From Deltaproteobacteria bacterium (GTDB lineage: Bacteria > Desulfobacterota > Dissulfuribacteria > Dissulfuribacterales > QOAL01), in NCBI GenBank assembly GCA_026988585.1, contig JALSKY010000201.1, positions 1-12,000 on the forward strand: a DNA stretch of 12,000 bases, written 5' to 3'. The position numbers were made by a program, and so were the translations under genes. Below are positions 6,069-12,000 of this stretch, one piece after another (the first letter of the stretch is position 1; the number at the start of each line of letters is the position of its first letter). The notes under the pieces are model-generated. The model had not been told where the DNA came from and did no database searches. It worked only from the letters and a program-made list of their open reading frames with translations.

Positions 6069-6827
6069 ATGAAAATCGTACGCTTTTCCCTGAAAAACAA
6101 ACCACCTATGTGGGGGCTATGGAGAGAGAGCTATGTCAGGGTCATAGTTGCCAGCCCCTTTGAAGGAATGATTGTAGGCACAAGCGAACAGTATCCCATA
6201 GAAGAGATAACCCTGTTGCCACCGGTTGCCCCATCCAAAATCGTTTGTGTAGGTCTCAATTACAGGGACCATGCAGAGGAACTGGGGATGCCTCTGCCTG
6301 ATGAGCCTCTGATATTTCTCAAACCACCATCAGCTATCATCGCCCATGAAGAGGCGATTGTCTGTCCAAAGGCAAGCAGCCAGGTGGAATATGAGGCAGA
6401 GCTGGCAGTAGTAATAGGCAAAAGGTCAAAAGATGTTAGAGAAGAACAGGCCACGGATTATATATTGGGATATACCTGTGCCAACGATGTGACAGCCAGG
6501 GATCTGCAGAAAAAGGATCTGCAGTTCACCAGATCAAAATCCTTTGACACATTCTGTCCCATAGGTCCTTGGATAGAGACAGAGGCCGATCATTCCAGCC
6601 TCGAGATAAAGTCGTATCTGAACCATGAACTTAGACAGTCTTCCTCCACGGCACAGCTTATACACGGGATACCGGAACTCATTGCATTCATATCCTCCAT
6701 AATGACCCTGGAGCCTGGTGATCTGATACTGACAGGAACCCCTGCAGGAGTGGGCCAGTTGAACCCTGGCGACAGGATTACTGTTGAGATATCGGGGATC
6801 GGCACTCTTGCCAATCCTGTAACATAA
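6069..6827 (+). CDS. Fumarylacetoacetate hydrolase (FAH) family protein
   Basis: A 252-residue protein of the FAH superfamily, metal-dependent enzymes that hydrolyse, hydrate or decarboxylate 2-oxo/enol acids (fumarylpyruvate, acylpyruvates, oxaloacetate, 2-hydroxyhepta-dienedioate). Signatures: GLNYRDHAEEL at 62-72, FLKPPSAI at 83-90, EYEAELAVVIG at 107-117, GYTCANDVTARDLQ at 134-147 and DLILTGTPAGVG at 218-229. The metal ligands are predicted to be Glu109, Glu111 and Asp140, all present. The chosen ATG lies 2 bases after the dapB stop and 45 bases before dapL; an in-frame ATG at 6009 inside dapB is possible but would add unconserved sequence. The substrate cannot be read from the sequence. 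Its place in the dap cluster suggests co-regulation with lysine synthesis; oxaloacetate or pyruvate-adduct housekeeping is one idea, unproven. Confidence 0.9.
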   Translation: MKIVRFSLKNKPPMWGLWRESYVRVIVASPFEGMIVGTSEQYPIEEITLLPPVAPSKIVCVGLNYRDHAEELGMPLPDEPLIFLKPPSAIIAHEEAIVCPKASSQVEYEAELAVVIGKRSKDVREEQATDYILGYTCANDVTARDLQKKDLQFTRSKSFDTFCPIGPWIETEADHSSLEIKSYLNHELRQSSSTAQLIHGIPELIAFISSIMTLEPGDLILTGTPAGVGQLNPGDRITVEISGIGTLANPVT

Positions 6828-6857
6828 GAGGACCTAACCCAGAGAAAAGAGAATTGA

Positions 6858-6864
6858 AGAGGAG
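6858..6864 (+). promoter_or_regulatory. Ribosome binding site deciding the dapL start
   Basis: AGAGGAG lies 7 bases before ATG 6872, an ideal spacing. The in-frame TTG at 6854, which would add six residues, precedes this site and is therefore unlikely to be the start. Confidence 0.75.
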
Positions 6865-6871
6865 TATCTCC

Positions 6872-8038
6872 ATGATTTTTGAAAAGAGCGAGAGACTTAA
6901 GAAGCTGCCTCCATATCTGTTCGTTGAACTGGACCGCAAAAAGGCGGAAGCAGTAGCCAAGGGAGTGGATGTGATAGATCTCGGCATTGGTGATCCTGAT
7001 CTGCCTACTCCTGATTTCATTGTTGATGCAATGGCAAAGGCCATAAAAAACCCTGCTTATCATCGATATCCATCATCCCAGGGAATGGCGCGTTTCAGAG
7101 AGTCAGCAGCAGGTTTCTGCAAGAAGAGATTCGGAGTGGAGCTGGATCCTAGCTCTGAAGTATGCTGCATCATTGGCTCGAAAGAGGCCATAGCCCATTT
7201 TCCCCTTGCCTATCTCAATGACCCTGAGGATATAGTGCTGGTGCCAACACCAGGATATCCGGTCTATCATATAGGTACTCTGTTTGCCGGCGGAACCACC
7301 TGGTATATGCCGCTCACCCAAGAGAACGATTTTCTCCCTGATCTCGATGCGATCCCGCCTGACGTAGCCCGCAGAGCCAAGATCATCTGGCTGAACTATC
7401 CAAACAATCCTACTGCAGCCTGTGCTCCTGAAGGCTTTTTCACCAAGCTAATAGAGTTTGCCAAAGAGTATGAGATTATCGTCTGTCATGATGCTGCATA
7501 CAGCGAAATGACCAATGACGGCTACAAGGCCCCAAGTTTTTTGGAGTTTCCTGGAGCCAAGGAGATCGGAGTGGAGTTCCACTCCTTATCAAAAACCTAT
7601 AACATGACCGGTTGGCGCATCGGTTTCGTGGTAGGCAACAGTGAAATTATCTCTGCCATGAAACAGGTGAAATCCAATGTGGATTCAGGCCAGTTCGAGG
7701 CGATCCAGGAGGCTGCCATAGCTGCCCTTGACAGTGATCAGAGCTGTGTTCAGGATATGCAGACTATTTATCAGGAGAGAAGGGACACACTGGTGTCCGG
7801 CCTCAGATCCATTGGTCTGGAAGCACCCATTCCCAAAGCCACCTTCTATGTATGGGCAAAGGTGCCAGAGGGCTATACATCTGCTGATTTCTGTTCCATG
7901 GCCCTGGAAAAGGCCGGGCTGGTATGTACACCAGGGAATGGTTTTGGGGAACCAGGAGAGGGATATTTCCGCATGGCCCTTACTGTCCCTACTGAAAGAC
8001 TGCAAGAGGTGGTTGAACGTCTCAAAAAGGCTATCTGA
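6872..8038 (+). CDS. dapL: LL-diaminopimelate aminotransferase (DapL)
   Basis: PLP enzyme that converts tetrahydrodipicolinate and glutamate directly to LL-diaminopimelate, bypassing the succinyl or acetyl intermediates of the DapD/C/E route. The protein has 388 residues. The N terminus (RLKKLPPYLFVELDRKKAEA at about 8-27, then DLGIGDPDLPTP at 36-47) is that of bacterial/archaeal LL-DAP aminotransferases rather than general aspartate aminotransferases. Fold-type I landmarks are LNYPNNPT at 174-181, HDAAYSEM at 206-213 with Asp207 and Tyr210, and SLSKTYNMTGWRIGF at 238-252 with the PLP lysine Lys241. A C-terminal FRMAL carries the carboxylate-binding Arg. No dapC, dapD or dapE is seen here, and DapL makes them unnecessary. 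A broader aminotransferase specificity cannot be excluded by sequence, but the dapA-dapB context strongly favours DapL. Confidence 0.95.
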   Translation: MIFEKSERLKKLPPYLFVELDRKKAEAVAKGVDVIDLGIGDPDLPTPDFIVDAMAKAIKNPAYHRYPSSQGMARFRESAAGFCKKRFGVELDPSSEVCCIIGSKEAIAHFPLAYLNDPEDIVLVPTPGYPVYHIGTLFAGGTTWYMPLTQENDFLPDLDAIPPDVARRAKIIWLNYPNNPTAACAPEGFFTKLIEFAKEYEIIVCHDAAYSEMTNDGYKAPSFLEFPGAKEIGVEFHSLSKTYNMTGWRIGFVVGNSEIISAMKQVKSNVDSGQFEAIQEAAIAALDSDQSCVQDMQTIYQERRDTLVSGLRSIGLEAPIPKATFYVWAKVPEGYTSADFCSMALEKAGLVCTPGNGFGEPGEGYFRMALTVPTERLQEVVERLKKAI

Positions 8039-8141
8039 AAAGACAGGTCTGTGCAGTAGTTGATGGTTACTCTGAACAATCAAAACCTTCAAAGTTGACC
8101 ATGCAACAACAAGGCGCATCGAGTACTGCATAGCCTGATAC

Positions 8142-8146
8142 TGGAG
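8142..8146 (+). promoter_or_regulatory. Ribosome binding site supporting a TTG start for folK
   Basis: TGGAG lies 7 bases before TTG 8154. No ATG or GTG occurs in frame between here and the conserved FolK N terminus, so this site decides a TTG start. The remainder of the 115-base dapL-folK spacer shows no clear promoter or terminator. Confidence 0.5.
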
Positions 8147-8153
8147 CTGCCCC

Positions 8154-8780
8154 TTGAACAATCTCCAGGAACCACGCAGTGAGAGAACTGCCTATATTGG
8201 TCTTGGCTCAAACCTTGGAGACAGAGAGGCCAACATCCAGAGGGCTGTCCAGGCCATAGGCAGCCTTCCAGGGATCACTCTCAATCAGATATCCTCCCTC
8301 TACGAAACCCGGCCTGTAGGTTTCCAGAGCAGCAACCTCTTCCTCAATGGTGTCCTGGCCGTGAAGCTTTCCTCAGATACCACAGCTGCATGGCTCCTGA
8401 AGCAGCTACTGCTCATAGAAAAGGCATTGGGACGGGACAGGAGGGCAGGCATGGACCGCACCATAGATCTGGACCTGCTCTTCATCCATGAGGATACTCA
8501 GGAGGACTCTCCAGAACCGTATAGAAACATAACCAGAGGCTCGAAGATATCCAATGCAGATGGAGGGGAAAGCAACCATGAAGACAAAGATACCCCTCCT
8601 TTTTTGGAACTCCCTCATCCCCGTCTCCATAAGAGGGGATTCGTTCTGATCCCTTGGGCAGAAATTGCTGCCGATACATATATAAGCCAGTTGAGTGACA
8701 GTGTCGCAGGACTCTTAAAAAAGCTGGACAAAAAAGAACTCAACGGGATATCTGCTAGGTTCCCAGGCAGAAAATTTTGA
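8154..8780 (+). CDS. folK: 6-hydroxymethyl-7,8-dihydropterin pyrophosphokinase (FolK)
   Basis: Transfers pyrophosphate from ATP to 6-hydroxymethyl-7,8-dihydropterin in folate synthesis. The 208-residue product opens AYIGLGSNLGDRE at about 13-24, with SLYETRPVG at 48-56 and the signature RTIDLDLLF at 102-110, whose Asp105 and Asp107 bind magnesium (E. coli Asp95, Asp97). LPHPRLHKRGFVLIP follows at 153-167, with His155 corresponding to E. coli His115. Between these two blocks lie about 43 residues instead of the usual 12 or so: a polar, acidic, Asn/Ser/Glu/Asp-rich insert at about 112-150 that explains the extra length over the usual 160-180. The TTG start is supported by a ribosome site and by absence of alternatives. 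It is the last gene of the dap cluster; folate and lysine synthesis are not directly linked, so co-transcription may be only growth-related. Confidence 0.93.
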   Translation: MNNLQEPRSERTAYIGLGSNLGDREANIQRAVQAIGSLPGITLNQISSLYETRPVGFQSSNLFLNGVLAVKLSSDTTAAWLLKQLLLIEKALGRDRRAGMDRTIDLDLLFIHEDTQEDSPEPYRNITRGSKISNADGGESNHEDKDTPPFLELPHPRLHKRGFVLIPWAEIAADTYISQLSDSVAGLLKKLDKKELNGISARFPGRKF

Positions 8781-8781
8781 G

Positions 8782-8807
8782 AAGGGGGTCTTTCCCTTGA
8801 CCTTTTT
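8782..8807 (+). terminator. Weak hairpin plus T-run after folK
   Basis: AAGGG at 8782-8786 can pair with CCCTT at 8794-8798 around a 7-base loop; GACC and five T follow at 8803-8807. The stem is only 5 bp and the T-run is displaced by 4 bases, so this would be at best a leaky terminator ending the dap-folK transcript. Confidence 0.28.
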
Positions 8808-8824
8808 ACCATTTTATACATAAA
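8797..8824 (+). promoter_or_regulatory. Possible promoter for the YHS-like/mltF pair
   Basis: TTGACC at 8797-8802, a 16-base spacer and CATAAA at 8819-8824 make a moderate sigma-70-like match in the 54-base gap between folK and the next gene. If real, transcription would start within a few bases of ATG 8835, giving an almost leaderless mRNA, which would agree with the absence of a ribosome site there. Confidence 0.25.
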
Positions 8825-8834
8825 TGTTTAGATC

Positions 8835-9116
8835 ATGAAATATATCGTCCTTGCCGTACTTCTCTACATCTTATATCGCCTTATAAAAAAGGCGGTACTC
8901 AGCAAGTTCAATCCTTCTGGTCAGTATCAGCCAGGAAAACAGGGAGCTGCCAGGGCCAGGCCTCCAATAACGGATGAGCTGGTAAAGGATCCTGTTTGTG
9001 GCACCTATGTGCCCAGGATGGAGGCCCTCACCTACTTCCAAAACGGCAAAATCTACTATTTCTGCTGCAAAAAATGTCTGGAAGAATTTGCAAAAGGGAA
9101 AGATTCGCAGGGATGA
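8835..9116 (+). CDS. Small membrane-anchored YHS/TRASH-like cysteine protein
   Basis: A 93-residue protein with an N-terminal membrane helix (residues about 2-15, YIVLAVLLYILY, followed by RLIKK), a short Gly/Pro/Arg-rich linker, and a C-terminal metal-binding-type module. That module reads DPVCGTYVP at 52-60 and, 12 residues on, IYYFCCKKCLEEF at 73-85. The cysteines are Cys55, Cys77, Cys78 and Cys81. DPVCG and Y-F-C-x-x-C-x-x-x-F are the pattern of YHS and TRASH domains, which bind soft metals such as copper, zinc or iron; it also recalls the small PP0621-type proteins. By the positive-inside rule the module should face the cytoplasm. The stop overlaps the next start as ATGA, so expression is coupled to the transglycosylase. 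No clear ribosome binding site is seen. The metal and function are not known. Confidence 0.75.
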   Translation: MKYIVLAVLLYILYRLIKKAVLSKFNPSGQYQPGKQGAARARPPITDELVKDPVCGTYVPRMEALTYFQNGKIYYFCCKKCLEEFAKGKDSQG

Positions 9117-10660
9117 TTTTTTTAACTGGAATAGTCAGGGCTCTTCATGTAGGAACAGGTATCTCTCATCTTTTACTGCCTGTCTTACTGATACTTGCCA
9201 CTTTTTTCCTCACAATATCCCATAGTTGGGCAGCAGAGAATGCCAGCGAACTTGAGAAGCTTGCTCCATCCATCTTTTCAGCGAGCACTGGAGATCTCCC
9301 GGAGATGAAACGCCGTGGATTTATCAGGGCTCTGGTAACCTTCAACAAGACCGAGTTCTTTATAGACAGGGGCCGCCCCATGGGGTTTCAGGCGGAATAT
9401 CTCAAGGAATATGAAAAATTCCTGAACAGAGGTCTCAGGAAAGGGGAAAAAAAGATCCATATCATCTTCATACCAGTCCCTTTTGACCGGATGATACCGG
9501 ATCTCCTGGCAGGGAAAGGGGACATTGCAGCAGCCTTCTTGACGGTGACGCCTAAGCGGGAGAAGAAGGTGGCCTTTGCCAAGTGGCAGGGACTCAAGAT
9601 GGATGAACTCCTGGTGTTTTCAAAGGATGCCGAGGAAATAAATTCTCTTCCGGATCTTTCCGGACACTCTCTATATCTCCTGAAACAGAGCAGCTACATA
9701 GAGCATGTAATGGATCTCAACCGGATGCTCCTCTCTCACGGCAGGTTGCCTGTGTTTATCAAACGTTCCGATCCCAATCTCTCTACAGAAGATATTCTGG
9801 AAATGGTAAATGCAGGCGTAGTCAAGATCACAGTCGCAGACCACATAAAGGCAAAACTCTGGAAACAGGTACTGCCAAATATCGTGGTAAGGGATGAGCT
9901 CAAGCTACACAGCCAGGGAGATGTGGGATGGGGTGTCCGTAAGGCTAACCCTGAACTTCTCAAAAGCCTGCAGGCCTTTCATGCCAGGATGAGCAAAGGG
10001 ACACTTTTTGGCAATCTGATGCTAAAACGCTATTATGAAAACACCAAGTGGATAAAAAACCCCTTTACACAACAGGAGCAGGCCAAATTCAGCCGATTTG
10101 TTCCCATCTTCAAGAAATATGGTGAGAGATATGGATTCGACTATCTGGCAATTGCAGCCCAGGCCTATCAGGAATCCAGATTTGATCCCAAAAAACGGAG
10201 TCCAAAGGGTGCCGTAGGCGTGATGCAGGTTATGCCCTCCACGGCATCGGATCCCAACGTCAAGATAGGAAACATTTACAGGGTGGAAAACAATATCCAT
10301 GCCGGCGTCAAATATCTTGCCTTTCTAAGAGATCGGTATTTTTCCGATCCTGGCATCTCCCCTGAAGACAGGCTGGCATTTTCTTGGGCAGCATACAATG
10401 CTGGACCAGGCGCTGTGATGCGCATGAGGGAAAAGGCGAAGAAGATGGGACTGGATCCCAACAAATGGTTTCAGAATGTTGAATATGCAGCCTTGAGGAT
10501 AGTGGGCAGGGAGCCCGTACGATATGTTGCCAATATCTATAAATATTACATCGCTTACAAACTCATCCACCAGATGGAGACAGAGACGGAAAAAAGGCGG
10601 TTCAGGACTGCCAGGACTGCCCTGACCACCTTAGAAAAGAGAGCCGATTGTACAACCTGA
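9113..10660 (+). CDS. mltF: MltF-type lytic transglycosylase with solute-binding domain
   Basis: Periplasmic enzyme that cleaves the MurNAc-GlcNAc bond of peptidoglycan, forming 1,6-anhydro-MurNAc ends. From ATG 9113 there are 515 residues. Residues 1-41 form a signal or anchor segment (hydrophobic LLLPVLLILATFFLTI, then SHSWAA as a likely cleavage site). Residues about 65-310 form a family-3 solute-binding-protein domain (RALVTFNKTEFF, GDIAAAFLTVTPKRE), the regulatory part of MltF. Residues about 330-485 are the SLT domain: AYQESRFDP at 351-359 with catalytic Glu354, GAVGVMQVMPSTA at 366-378, AAYNAGPG at 426-433 and YVANIYKYY at 471-479. No lipobox cysteine follows the signal, so it is probably anchored or secreted without lipidation. 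The start lies in the ATGA overlap with the upstream gene; an in-frame ATG at 8996 inside that gene would lack a signal sequence. The last base precedes the convergent gene's stop by one base. Confidence 0.93.
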   Translation: MIFLTGIVRALHVGTGISHLLLPVLLILATFFLTISHSWAAENASELEKLAPSIFSASTGDLPEMKRRGFIRALVTFNKTEFFIDRGRPMGFQAEYLKEYEKFLNRGLRKGEKKIHIIFIPVPFDRMIPDLLAGKGDIAAAFLTVTPKREKKVAFAKWQGLKMDELLVFSKDAEEINSLPDLSGHSLYLLKQSSYIEHVMDLNRMLLSHGRLPVFIKRSDPNLSTEDILEMVNAGVVKITVADHIKAKLWKQVLPNIVVRDELKLHSQGDVGWGVRKANPELLKSLQAFHARMSKGTLFGNLMLKRYYENTKWIKNPFTQQEQAKFSRFVPIFKKYGERYGFDYLAIAAQAYQESRFDPKKRSPKGAVGVMQVMPSTASDPNVKIGNIYRVENNIHAGVKYLAFLRDRYFSDPGISPEDRLAFSWAAYNAGPGAVMRMREKAKKMGLDPNKWFQNVEYAALRIVGREPVRYVANIYKYYIAYKLIHQMETETEKRRFRTARTALTTLEKRADCTT

Positions 10661-10661
10661 A

Positions 10662-11444
10662 TTACTGGCCAGACCCTATGAACTTATCAAATATCTTAAA
10701 GGCTTGTTGAACTGCCGGTGTATTCTCTGGGAGTTCCAACAAAGATCCCTGGGCCATCTCGGTATCAAAAATTTCCTGACTTGCTGCCACATATCCGCCG
10801 AAAAGAAGATCTGTTTTCGAAACTGCATCCTTTACATGGTTGTCAAGGGACTCTGGCACCGGCTGAGGCACCCTGTTCACCACCAGTACCTTCTGTTGCA
10901 CCTGGACAGCAAGGGCCTTGGTGAGTTCTGCTATCCTTGCTGCAGTAAGAATCCCCCGGGCTGAAGGATCTGAGACCACAAACAGCGTATCGATCTTTCT
11001 CAAGTTCAACCGACTCAGATGTTCCATGCCTGCCTCGTTATCCACAAGGAGATAACGATAGTTTCTTGCCAGCTTGGCCATGACTTCAGCCAGGATAGAG
11101 TTGGCCATACAGTAACATCCAGGCCCTTCAGGCTGCCCCATTACCAGCAGATCAAATCCGCTGGCCTCTATTATGGCCTGATTGATATGAAACTCCATGA
11201 ATTCATTCTTTGTCATTCCCTGGGGTGTCTCTGTCTTCATACGATCCCTGATCTCCCCAAGGGTTACATCTACATCAAGGCCAAGAAGTTCATTCAGGTT
11301 TGCATTGGCATCGGCGTCTACTGCCAAAACCGGTGTCAGATTCATGGAAGTCAGATATTTAATCAGCAATGCTGTGAGAGTTGTCTTGCCAGTCCCCCCC
11401 TTGCCTGCCATGGCAAGGATCTTTGCTCCATTGTTACTGCTCAT
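10662..11444 (-). CDS. CooC-type ATPase (CO dehydrogenase nickel-insertion accessory family)
   Basis: A 260-residue MinD/CooC-class P-loop ATPase. The deviant Walker A GKGGTGKTT is at 14-22, the switch region VDADANANL at 42-50, and VDNEAGMEHLSR at 134-145 contains the GMEHLSR-type switch II of CooC proteins. EGPGCYC at 106-112 holds Cys110 and Cys112, the CXC pair that in CooC dimers binds nickel or zinc for loading the C-cluster of CO dehydrogenase. This implies a nickel CO dehydrogenase/acetyl-CoA synthase elsewhere in the genome; none lies in the window. The - strand has AAGGA about 11 bases before the ATG. It is separated by 102 bases from the upstream ComEA-like gene and faces mltF with one base between stops. 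A related ATPase serving another metalloenzyme is possible. Confidence 0.88.
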   Translation of the reverse strand: MSSNNGAKILAMAGKGGTGKTTLTALLIKYLTSMNLTPVLAVDADANANLNELLGLDVDVTLGEIRDRMKTETPQGMTKNEFMEFHINQAIIEASGFDLLVMGQPEGPGCYCMANSILAEVMAKLARNYRYLLVDNEAGMEHLSRLNLRKIDTLFVVSDPSARGILTAARIAELTKALAVQVQQKVLVVNRVPQPVPESLDNHVKDAVSKTDLLFGGYVAASQEIFDTEMAQGSLLELPENTPAVQQAFKIFDKFIGSGQ

Positions 11445-11467
11445 ATCTTTACCATCCTTATTTTTTA

Positions 11468-11534
11468 TCAGGATAACAAATCAGGAGAAAAACTTCCATC
11501 AATTTAGGGCCACCATCCGATATGATTATCCTGA
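11468..11534. repeat. 9-bp inverted repeat upstream of the CooC-type gene
   Basis: TCAGGATAA at 11468-11476 is the exact reverse complement of TTATCCTGA at 11526-11534, 49 bases apart, within the 102-base spacer before the CooC-type gene. It could be a paired operator or leader stem. ATCAGGA also recurs at 11480-11486 as a direct copy. No confident promoter was found here. Confidence 0.3.
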
Positions 11535-11546
11535 ATTATTGAATGC

Positions 11547-11906
11547 TCAATAGAAATAGCATTTCAGCAGATCTGCCTGGGGAATCCCCTCTGTCCATGG
11601 AAGCCATTCCAGCTCGGACAGGGATATCACTCCGCCTTTCTGTGAAATCGCATTTCTGAGCCGAATGGCCGTGACAGGCCCGATGCCAGGGAGAAGATCC
11701 AGATCCTGTATTGTAGCGCTGTTTATATCCATTGGCTTGCCACAAAAACAGCCCAAAATACCTGGCGGAGGCACAACATGGTTGAGATCAGCGGTTCCTG
11801 TAAAAGGAGACCCAGCCGGTGAAACCAGGCTGAAAATCAGAAAAAGCAACACAATCAAGGCAATAAACAGGAAACAATCCAGAAAGTATCCTGTTGCAGC
11901 TCTCAT
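11547..11906 (-). CDS. ComEA-like helix-hairpin-helix protein with membrane anchor
   Basis: A 119-residue protein with an N-terminal membrane helix (about residues 8-29, DCFLFIALIVLLFLIFSLVS) and a C-terminal helix-hairpin-helix unit. MDINSATIQDLDLLPGIGP at 59-77, then TAIRLRNAI, is the ComEA pattern DINxA-x-x-x-LxxLPGIGP-x-x-A-x-x-I, a non-specific DNA-binding fold. In competent bacteria ComEA binds incoming DNA on the outer face of the membrane; many non-competent deltaproteobacteria carry similar short proteins of unknown use. Between the two parts is a Pro/Gly-rich stretch with GCFCG at 52-56, a CxC pair that is unusual here and could be oxidised or bind metal. The last 25 or so residues (ELEWLPWTEGIPQADLLKCYFY) resemble the incomplete second hairpin. 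It starts 12 bases after the preceding gene's stop, so the two are probably co-transcribed. Confidence 0.85.
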   Translation of the reverse strand: MRAATGYFLDCFLFIALIVLLFLIFSLVSPAGSPFTGTADLNHVVPPPGILGCFCGKPMDINSATIQDLDLLPGIGPVTAIRLRNAISQKGGVISLSELEWLPWTEGIPQADLLKCYFY

Positions 11907-11918
11907 TGTTTCTCAGGC

Positions 11919-12000
11919 CTACCCTTCGCCTTCACCTTTTTCTTTTTTCTGTTCTGACTTGAACAGCTTATAAGTTATGCCATCTACAAGGGCCTGCCAG
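11919..12000 (-). CDS. C-terminal end of an unidentified protein (cut by window edge)
   Basis: The last 26 codons of a - strand gene enter from the right edge. The peptide begins WQALVDGITYKLFKSEQ and closes with a charged Lys/Glu/Gly tail before the TAG stop. I do not recognise the family. It is supported as coding by its position, ending 12 bases before the ComEA-like start on the same strand, and by an ordinary amphipathic segment before a polar tail, but no motif proves it. Confidence 0.45.
   Translation of the reverse strand, partial: WQALVDGITYKLFKSEQKKEKGEGEG

Noticed and set aside
6590..7063. 157-codon open frame on the - strand across the FAH/dapL junction
   Set aside because: It is antisense to two well-supported genes and has no motif of its own.
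8101..8133. Ten-codon open frame (MQQQGASSTA) in the dapL-folK spacer
   Set aside because: It is too short, has no ribosome site and is not rich in a regulatory amino acid, so it is not supported as a leader peptide.
7685..8161. 158-codon open frame on the - strand over the dapL 3' end and the dapL-folK spacer
   Set aside because: It lies mostly opposite conserved DapL sequence and has no family-like motif.
8996..9112. Upstream in-frame ATG for the transglycosylase inside the YHS-like gene
   Set aside because: It would bury the signal sequence 40 residues inside the protein; the ATG in the ATGA overlap gives a normal export signal.
11019..11507. 162-codon open frame on the + strand over the CooC-type gene
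   Set aside because: It is antisense to a gene with intact Walker A, CXC and switch motifs, and its own product looks like no protein family.
1..12000. CRISPR array, tRNA/rRNA genes, insertion sequence, phage or defence genes
   Set aside because: No regularly spaced repeats, cloverleaf-like segments, transposase-like or nuclease/NTPase defence-like products were seen; the spacers are all under about 215 bases.

Overview
The window looks like chromosomal housekeeping DNA from an anaerobic member of the former Deltaproteobacteria (Desulfobacterota). The reasons are a set of family-level matches made by eye: an LL-diaminopimelate aminotransferase (DapL) lysine branch, a short corrinoid-type 'core' MetE-like protein, a protein ending in the XXXCH-domain pattern, and a CooC-type nickel-insertion ATPase. 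No transposase, integrase, phage gene, tRNA, rRNA or CRISPR array is visible, and the genes are densely packed with similar base composition throughout.

Layout. At the left edge the last 32 codons of a SpoU/TrmL-type tRNA 2'-O-methyltransferase (+) converge on and overlap dtd (-, D-aminoacyl-tRNA deacylase). A divergent spacer follows, then rng (RNase G), a core-MetE/UROD-superfamily protein and a basic, soluble XXXCH-domain protein, all on +. A spacer with a TATAAT-type promoter leads into the main cluster: dapA, dapB, a fumarylacetoacetate-hydrolase-family gene, dapL and folK. After a short spacer with a weak hairpin come a membrane-anchored YHS/TRASH-like cysteine protein and, overlapping it by ATGA, a MltF-type lytic transglycosylase. 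From the right edge, on the - strand, come the tail of an unidentified protein, a membrane-anchored ComEA-like helix-hairpin-helix protein and a CooC-type ATPase. The ATPase gene ends one base from the end of the transglycosylase gene.

How the genes work together. dapA, dapB and dapL make three consecutive enzymes from aspartate semialdehyde to LL-diaminopimelate, which feeds both lysine and peptidoglycan. The FAH-family gene sits tightly inside this group and has no obvious place in the pathway. folK makes a folate precursor, and the MetE-like protein may use or make methyl groups for methionine, but this link is loose. The transglycosylase acts on peptidoglycan, the polymer that diaminopimelate supplies.

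I did not find a clearly new multi-gene system. The most unusual items are the XXXCH protein (a cytochrome c'-like tail lacking the first heme cysteine and any export signal), an E-to-D change at the predicted zinc site of the MetE-like protein, a Cys/Lys-rich extension on DapA, a possible hydrophobic leader on RNase G, and the FAH gene inside the dap cluster.
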